From Galaxea fascicularis (Eukaryota > Cnidaria > Anthozoa > Scleractinia > Euphylliidae): 64,000 nt of DNA. Made by a program: the position numbers and the translations under genes. Under the pieces are notes generated by a model. That model saw nothing but the letters and a program-made list of their open reading frames with translations. It made no database searches and was not told the DNA's origin. The stretch is taken from assembly GCA_948470475.1 (NCBI GenBank), contig OX419343.1, positions 17,136,147 through 17,200,146 on the forward strand. Reading direction: 5' to 3'. Positions 58,371 to 64,000 of the stretch are shown one piece after another (within the stretch, counting starts at the first letter, position 1; every line of letters starts with the position of its first letter).

Positions 58371-58690
58371 GACAATACCGCATTGTCTCAATCGACCAAT
58401 CAAAATCGCGCCGTGTCGTGTTTACAAAAAGTATACGCAATCTCAGAGGAAACCCAGGGAGAAAAAAACAGTGGCGATTTGTTTCTTATTATGATTTGAT
58501 CATTTGGACATTCGGGATAGATTTCTTCAGCGTTCAGTCATGTAAGTGTAATGTTCATTTCGATTTTTTTTCTCTAAAGCGTTTGAAAACTTCTAGTTCA
58601 GGATTGATTATTTGATATTTTGGCACCTTGTTGTCATTGTAATCTACGACGAGGTGACATTCATCGACCATTTTAATTTTCTAACTTTAG

Positions 58691-59854
58691 GGTGAAGCTC
58701 AACGATGACCAGAATACCATAGTAACGTTTGCCTTAGAAGGCCATAACTTATTAATTACTGGCCAGGCTGGAGTCGGGAAAAGCGAGGTGGTGAGAACGA
58801 TAATTCGAACCGCGAAAGCACGTGGGGATAAGGTAGCTGTGATATGTTCGAGCGGCATTGCTTGCCAAGTGTACGATTGTGGCGAAGCGTCAACAGTCTA
58901 CTCGTTCTATGGCCTTTCGACTGCGGAGTTGCCTTGGCGGCAAGTTATTGACCGATCATGTGAAAACTCTTTAATACGAGAAAGAGTAAAGGCTATCGAT
59001 ATCATAATCTGGGACGAGGCTAGCATGTCCTCTCAGAGGATGTTTGAAATTGTCAATTTTCTGCATCACAAATTAGCAAAAGATGATTGCAAAAACTTTC
59101 CCTTTTGCAGGAAAGCAAATAATACTCATTGGCGAATTCCTTCACTGCAACCTGTGCCCAATTTCTCCGATGAAGGCCACTTCATGTTTTATCAAGTTCC
59201 CCATTGTTTGACTTTGCTATTGTTCATCGTTTCGGATTAACGGTTATGCGACAGCAAGACCCTGAATTTTTGTCCGCTCTATCGGAAATAAGAGAAGGAA
59301 AATGTTCGTTGACCTCAGAACATTTTATTTCCTCTTTACAAAGGGAATTACCCGGGCAACTGCTACAAAGTGCGACACACATTTATTTCAGGAAAATTCC
59401 TGTACAGCTAGCAAACCGACGCCAGCTAGATGCAATCGATGAAGAACTGCTCACTTTTCATGCAGACTTTGAAAATGACAGGTCTAGAAGCATGAGCTGG
59501 CCAGGAGCTCCCGTTTTGCAACTGAAACGTGGCTGCAAAGTGATGCTTGTGTGGAACAAGTCTGATGACTTGAAGAACGGTACCCTTGGTATCTTCACTG
59601 GTGTCGGAGGCAATGACCTGTTGGTCGATTTTAAGGAGGGGACCCAGGATGCCAACAAAAAATTCTTGTTGACAAATTGCGTTCGTGTACCCCGTGAGTC
59701 TCCGTTTGGCAACATGGCGAGGTTACCAAGCCGATTTCACCGGTCGTTGTGTCGTGGTGGATTCGTACATGGATCTGTTCCAACGTTGTACCGTAGCATC
59801 TGGGAAACAAACGGCCGCCTGGCTTTGCTCGCAGGGATGCGATTGCGTGGCTAG
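58691..59854 (+). pseudogene. PIF1-like superfamily I helicase, frameshifted
   Basis: The + strand encodes LNDDQNTIVTFALEGHNLLI followed by Walker A GQAGVGKS (about residues 24-31), KVAVICSSGIACQVY, and Walker B IIIWDEASM, as in PIF1/Rrm3 helicases. The frame shifts near 59105 and 59140 (GKQIILIGEF is in another frame, then LQPVPNFSDEGHFMF) and again near 59200 (LFDFAIVHRF). An open stretch of 216 codons follows, with LKRGCKVMLVWN and GTLGIFTGV (PIF1 motif region) before the sequence enters the inverted arm. The C-terminal motif with a SQG-type helicase signature is missing. It is likely transposon-carried (Helitron-like) or a dead cellular copy. It cannot make a full protein. Confidence 0.8.
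59622..59826 (+). repeat. Right inverted arm of the helicase unit
   Basis: Sense-strand part of the helicase frame (DANKKFLLTNCVRVPRESPF to SIWETNGR) that pairs with 58027-58370. It represents the empty-site allele for the MITE at 58119-58253. Confidence 0.8.
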
Positions 59855-59980
59855 AACGTTGAAATGAAAGTTTCACCTTTGCAGTTAGATTCTGCGGTGG
59901 AATTTTGGCCGGGGGGATATTTTAACCTGGAGTTTTTGGCTGCGTTCGGCGGGCTGGTCCAGATTGGAGTGTTCGACCTT

Positions 59981-60880
59981 CGGTCAGTATAAAATACGGA
60001 CTGCGGACTACGGACTACGGACTACGGACTGGGTATAAAATACGGACTAAGACTGCGGACTGGGTATAAAACACGGACTGAGGTATAAAACGCGGACTAG
60101 GGATTAAAACACAGTGAAATACCTTAGAATAGGTAAAATGTTCTTCAAATTGTGAAAATACAGGCTGTCACGTAACCACAGTTCATAGACAATGGTTTTC
60201 GCGCTGTAAATGTCACATGCAAACTTGTTTTCGCGAAAACATGCTCTGCAAATCGATTTAATAGCAAGCCAGATCAAATGTTTTCGTTTTTATTCCAGAG
60301 CAAATAGAAAGGCCAGTTACTTCATCCTCGGAACAAGAACTGCCGACGATCACTACATTGGGGATTACTTTGTCTTTAACACAAAAAAATACAGACGAAT
60401 AATGACCACAAAACAGCCAAAATATGGAGAATTCAAACTAATGTTTTCCCTTATCAGCACAAAAACAGGCTTTAAGCCACACTACTTGCATAGTACAATC
60501 ATTTCGCTTTCTTTTAAATCAAAATTGTGGAAAAGAGAAGAATTATATAATGAGCCGTGGGACTTACCTTCGACGGCAGCCATCTTGGAGCGATCAAAGA
60601 GAGCGCATTTTTTACCACGTGACATTTATGGCGCGAAAACCATTGTCTATGAACTGTGGTTACGTGACAGCCTGTATTTTCACCATTTGAAGAACATTTT
60701 ACCCACTCTAAGGTATTTCACTGTGTTTTAATCCCTAGTCCGCGTTTTATACCTCAGTCCGTGTTTTATACCCAGTCCGCAATCTTAGTCCGTATTTTAT
60801 ACCTCAGTCCGTGTTTTATACCCAGTCCGTAGTCCGTAGTCCGTAGTCCGTAGTCCGCAGTCCATGTTTTATACTGACCG
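59981..60880. mobile_element. 900-bp element with about 240-bp inverted ends and 10-bp target duplication
   Basis: The ends CGGTCAGTATAAAATACGGA and the inverted TTTTATACTGACCG bracket the unit. The direct repeat GTTCGACCTT lies outside at 59971-59980 and 60881-60890. The arms extend to about 60221 and 60614 and begin with arrays of TACGGAC/GCGGACT words alternating with GGTATAAAA. The interior (about 390 bp) carries part of a 173-codon + frame (60210-60731) that runs into the right arm and has no known domain. Long ends and a 9-11-bp duplication fit a Mutator-like foldback element. Confidence 0.85.
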
Positions 60881-61112
60881 GTTCGACCTTGCTCTCTCTT
60901 AGAGTGGAAACTCAGAAATGAAAGAAATCGCTAAAATGGCATCGGATCGGGAAAATAACCACACAGCAAGCAAGAACACACCATATAAATAAGGTAAGGC
61001 GTTTTTTATTGAATATTTCCACTTTTAACTACCTCCATGGATATCTTGTCGAAAATCCCATACAAACCCTTATAATTCGACGCCATATTGTGTTGCTTGT
61101 GTGGTTCACTAA

Positions 61113-61281
61113 GAGAGCTTGGGCTGCCTGTGCATTGATGAGCTCCAAAATAATACTCTTCTGGGAACAGCTCGCATCCTCAGAGGTTCTGCCAATCAAG
61201 TGAACTCCTTGGTACCTAAGGCCCATGGTTTGGACCCGATGCTTCAGAGACTAAACAAGCGAGCTGAGGATTACAAGTGAC

Positions 61282-61365
<84 letters not shown>
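61113..61365 (+). pseudogene. 3' end of the second LINE type with (TAA)n tail
   Basis: A + frame reads ELQNNTLLGTARILRGSANQ then VNSLVPKAHGLDPMLQRLNK, RAEDYK and stop TGA, directly followed by about 28 TAA units. The LLGTARILR block is the usual C-terminus of the LINE type whose endonuclease-like part is at 57296-57512. The stretch that should connect them is absent or replaced. Confidence 0.65.
61286..61365. repeat. (TAA)n microsatellite
   Basis: Near-perfect ATA/TAA array of about 80 bp between two LINE fragments. Confidence 0.9.
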
Positions 61366-61366
<1 letters not shown>

Positions 61367-62191
61367 GCTCAGTAGAGGGTCAAATAGAGCACAAGACGCA
61401 AGATTGGACATTCGGGCGCGTGGCTTCTGGGATCCCCAGAGCTCGGCATTCTTTGATGTGAAGGTTTGCCACCCTAATGCCGAGTCTTACAGGGACCAGG
61501 AGCCGCAGCAGATCTATCACATCCATGAAAACGACAAGAAGCGGTTGTATTCGAGGAGAGTGTTGGATGTTGAGCATGGTTTGTTCACGCCGCTTGTTTT
61601 TACAACTACTGGAGGGATGGGGAAGGAATGTTTAAGGTACCATAGTCAACTGGCTGAGCTGATAGCCGCCAAGAAAGGAGAACAATACTCGCAAACAATG
61701 TCCTGGATTAGAGCAAGGACATGCTTTGCACTCCTTCGGTCGGCCCTGGTTTGCCTTCGAGGATCGCGGGTGAAGCGCCGTACTGCGTTTGATTACAACA
61801 ATTGTGATATTGAAATCGCAACTGTCGAAGGAACCATTGACGTTGTTTTGTGTTTGTTTTTAGCAGCCTTGTATAGGGTTTTAGTGTTTGCCATTCGCCT
61901 TTCGCTTTTCTAGTTTTGTGTCTCGAGAATAAAATCTAAGTAATCGAACTCAAAGAAACAAAGGGACACATTCCATCTTAATCATCCAGTAAAGATTTTT
62001 TTTATGACTTGTACTTTTACATCTATTAACAACGTTTTTTTTTTTAAGTATCATGCATGGACACTTTTTAACATGAAGTGCAGAATTTGAAAGCGTTTAT
62101 TGAATTTTTATCTGAAACCTTTCTGTATTTGTTTTCGAAGAATAATTGTAAATAAAGTTTTGCATTAATTAAAAAAATAATAATAATAATC
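61366..62191 (+). pseudogene. LINE C-terminal region, 5'-truncated, with AAT tail
   Basis: The + frame starts inside [20 protein letters not shown] and continues [68 protein letters not shown] and GSRVKRRT, ending at 61913. The 3' UTR ends in AATAATAATAAT near 62190. It begins exactly at the end of the TAA array. Closest in the window to the copy at 55.6-57.3 kb. Confidence 0.8.
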
Positions 62192-64000
62192 ACTTTAGCT
62201 GAACACTAAATGTCGCCTCCAGAACTAAACAAATGTCTTCAGAAATTTTATTTGTCAGCGAGAAAACGAGAAGGCAGTTTTTGCGCGTGGGAAAATTTTG
62301 CAATCGTTGCTGGAATAAAATTTAAAATCAATATTTTGTGGTGTGTATTATCTCACTGTTTTTGTATATACTAAAACAACTATTCACCTTGCCGCTTAGC
62401 GCCTCGGTAAATATCCACCACTAGCCACCTCATCCACTTCGGTGAATAGTTAACTATACAAGCGTGGCTATATAGCTTGCTCGCAGGTTAAATGCGTGAC
62501 CAAACTTACGATCATGCAAGCGAATTTTCCTGTACCCGTTGAAGAAGTTGCATTTCATCACTCACTATAATTCACTGATAAATTTGAAACTTTGTAGGAG
62601 GGCTGGGTACGTAACTCATGAGTTAAACCAAAGTTACATTGACCTTTTTTTCTGGCGGAATACCGAGACTTGCTTGTTGTAGTGAATGGCAACAAGGGCT
62701 TGAAATCGATTTGAAAGCACAAGACTTTGCATTCGAAAACAAACTGGGACCCTCACAAGCAGAGTAACTCAGAATTCTTCAGTTGTCTGTAAGTTTTAAC
62801 ATGAATGTGACAAACAACTCGCTTCGGCTCTTACTTTTCTACAGTAGACACTCTTACCGCGCTTATAAAACTTAACAATACATGACAAACATTTGTTTAT
62901 TTTCTTTAATGTGTACGTTATAGAAGCAACATAGGAATGCATGCAGTCAACCAGGAACAAACAGCAACAGCACGGCACGAGCAAGTTCAACTTACACTGA
63001 AACAGTTTAAACCGATATCTACTGCTGACCTTAACTTGTGTTAACTCTCTTCCATATGCAAGGATCACCAAGGATGGCCAATGTTCACCAAGGATGGCTG
63101 AGCTGGTAAGTCTAAAACTCTAATTATTTGATATTAACTGTTAAGAATTATGGCAGTTGCTCAGTACTTTGTGAAAAGCTACTAGTCCCGTATGTCCTGA
63201 CCTTACCTACTTCTTATAACATGATTTGATACAATACAAAAAACCACAACACCTTGCATAAATACAACTATGCAAAACAACAGAAGGTTTGACACAAATT
63301 CAAATTCATGAAGAATCTGTTGTGCTGTACAGAAAAAAAACGTTTTGTAAATCTCCCTTATTTAACTTTACTTACAGTTTTAAGGCCCTAGCAAACGGCT
63401 TCAACATTTGCTTCAACATCCTTTCGATTTTGTTGAATGGCAATTTTGAAAGCGTTTGCCACCCTCTTTAACGTGTTTAAACGAAGTTGAATCGATGTTG
63501 AAAGAGTTTAAAAGCGTTTAAACTTTGCTTCAGCATGCGTTCAACATTTCAGACATCTCTTTTGTTGTCTGGAATGTTCGGAATGTTGAAACGGAGTTGA
63601 AGTCGTTTGCCCCCGCTCTTTCAACATTGTTGAGTAAGCGCATGCGCAATGAAGAAGACGTAACCATGGTCACCACTCGCTCAGTTTTGTGAATGAAAAG
63701 TTGAAACCGTTTGCTCAAGATCAAAATTTAAATTCTCATTTGTTGCCCTTCCATATTTCCCATTGAATTAGTAGGGAGAAACTGTTAAAATATCAAACAA
63801 ATTCATCTTGTGTGATCCTGTCCTTAATTCTCGGGACCACTTTGTTTTATAAAGCGTCGATGTTACAAGGAGAAATTTGCTGCTGATCACTGTTAGGTTT
63901 AGAGGGTTTTAAGCATAATCTAGTGACTAATCTTAAGGATGCTTCTGAAGGATCCACAGTACAGCCGCAAAGCTGTTGTAAGTAAAAACAACAACAACAA
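62192..64000. other. End of window; no gene seen
   Basis: AT-rich sequence with only short open frames; none with a recognisable domain. It contains the CAACA-rich element listed at 63379-63720. Confidence 0.45.
63379..63715. mobile_element. CAACA-rich MITE with AGCAAACGG ends
   Basis: AGCAAACGGCTTCAACATTT near 63389 is mirrored by AAAAGTTGAAACCGTTTGCT near 63712. The interior has many GTTTAAAC, TTCAAC and GTTGAA words, similar in style to the TTAA element at 15.1 kb. No target duplication is certain. Confidence 0.5.

Noticed and set aside
57922..59854. One spliced PIF1-like helicase gene starting at MASKR
   Set aside because: The 57979 donor leaves phase 1, but the visible acceptor at 58690 needs phase 2, and the helicase block has at least three frame breaks.
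60210..60731. 173-codon frame as a transposase
   Set aside because: About a third of it lies in the inverted arm of the 59981-60880 element, and I see no catalytic motif or domain. It is probably open by chance.
1..64000. CRISPR arrays, prokaryotic operons or viral genes
   Set aside because: No regular spacer-repeat array was seen. The repeats at 28.3 kb are direct tandems without unique spacers. All supported genes have animal-type structure, and no viral protein was recognised.

Overview
The window is nuclear DNA from an animal, most likely an anthozoan cnidarian (a stony coral or a relative). The evidence is AT-rich sequence, small-to-medium GT-AG introns, metazoan genes with full exon-intron structure, and many LINE fragments, tRNA-derived SINEs and MITEs. 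The LINE tails and SINE types resemble those I know from coral genomes, but I could run no search, so the species is an inference.

Layout. 1-4.3 kb (+): the last five coding exons of an SLC23-type nucleobase/ascorbate transporter; its 5' part lies outside the window. 6.0-13.2 kb (-): a complete eight-exon polypeptide GalNAc-transferase (675 aa). 16.8-25.4 kb (-): a second, paralogous eight-exon GalNAc-transferase (559 aa), with an additional in-phase first exon at 28.7-29.2 kb that could give a 625-aa form. 34.6-42.9 kb (-): a six-exon CDV3 homologue (231 aa), head-to-head with an intronless HINT3 homologue at 43.1-43.6 kb (+), only 170 bp apart. 49.3-51.4 kb (+): a two-exon gamma-glutamylamine cyclotransferase (GGACT). 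From 44.5 kb, and above all from 52 to 62 kb, the sequence is mostly mobile-element debris: LINE fragments, a broken PIF1-like helicase between inverted arms, and several terminal-inverted-repeat elements with recognisable target-site duplications.

How the genes relate. The two GalNAc-transferases share exon boundaries and intron phases and are clearly a tandem duplication. Both are predicted type II Golgi enzymes that start mucin-type O-glycosylation, which would matter in a mucus-producing animal. The other genes are housekeeping-type and functionally unrelated to each other.

Exon coordinates were derived by hand from splice sites, reading phase and family homology. The reading phases close for every multi-exon model. 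I found no prokaryotic system, no CRISPR array and no clear gene cluster of a new kind. The most notable observations are the alternative first exon, a probable GC-AG intron, a 1-kb palindromic/tandem tRNA-like array with its own target-site duplication, and the nested transposon region at 55-62 kb.
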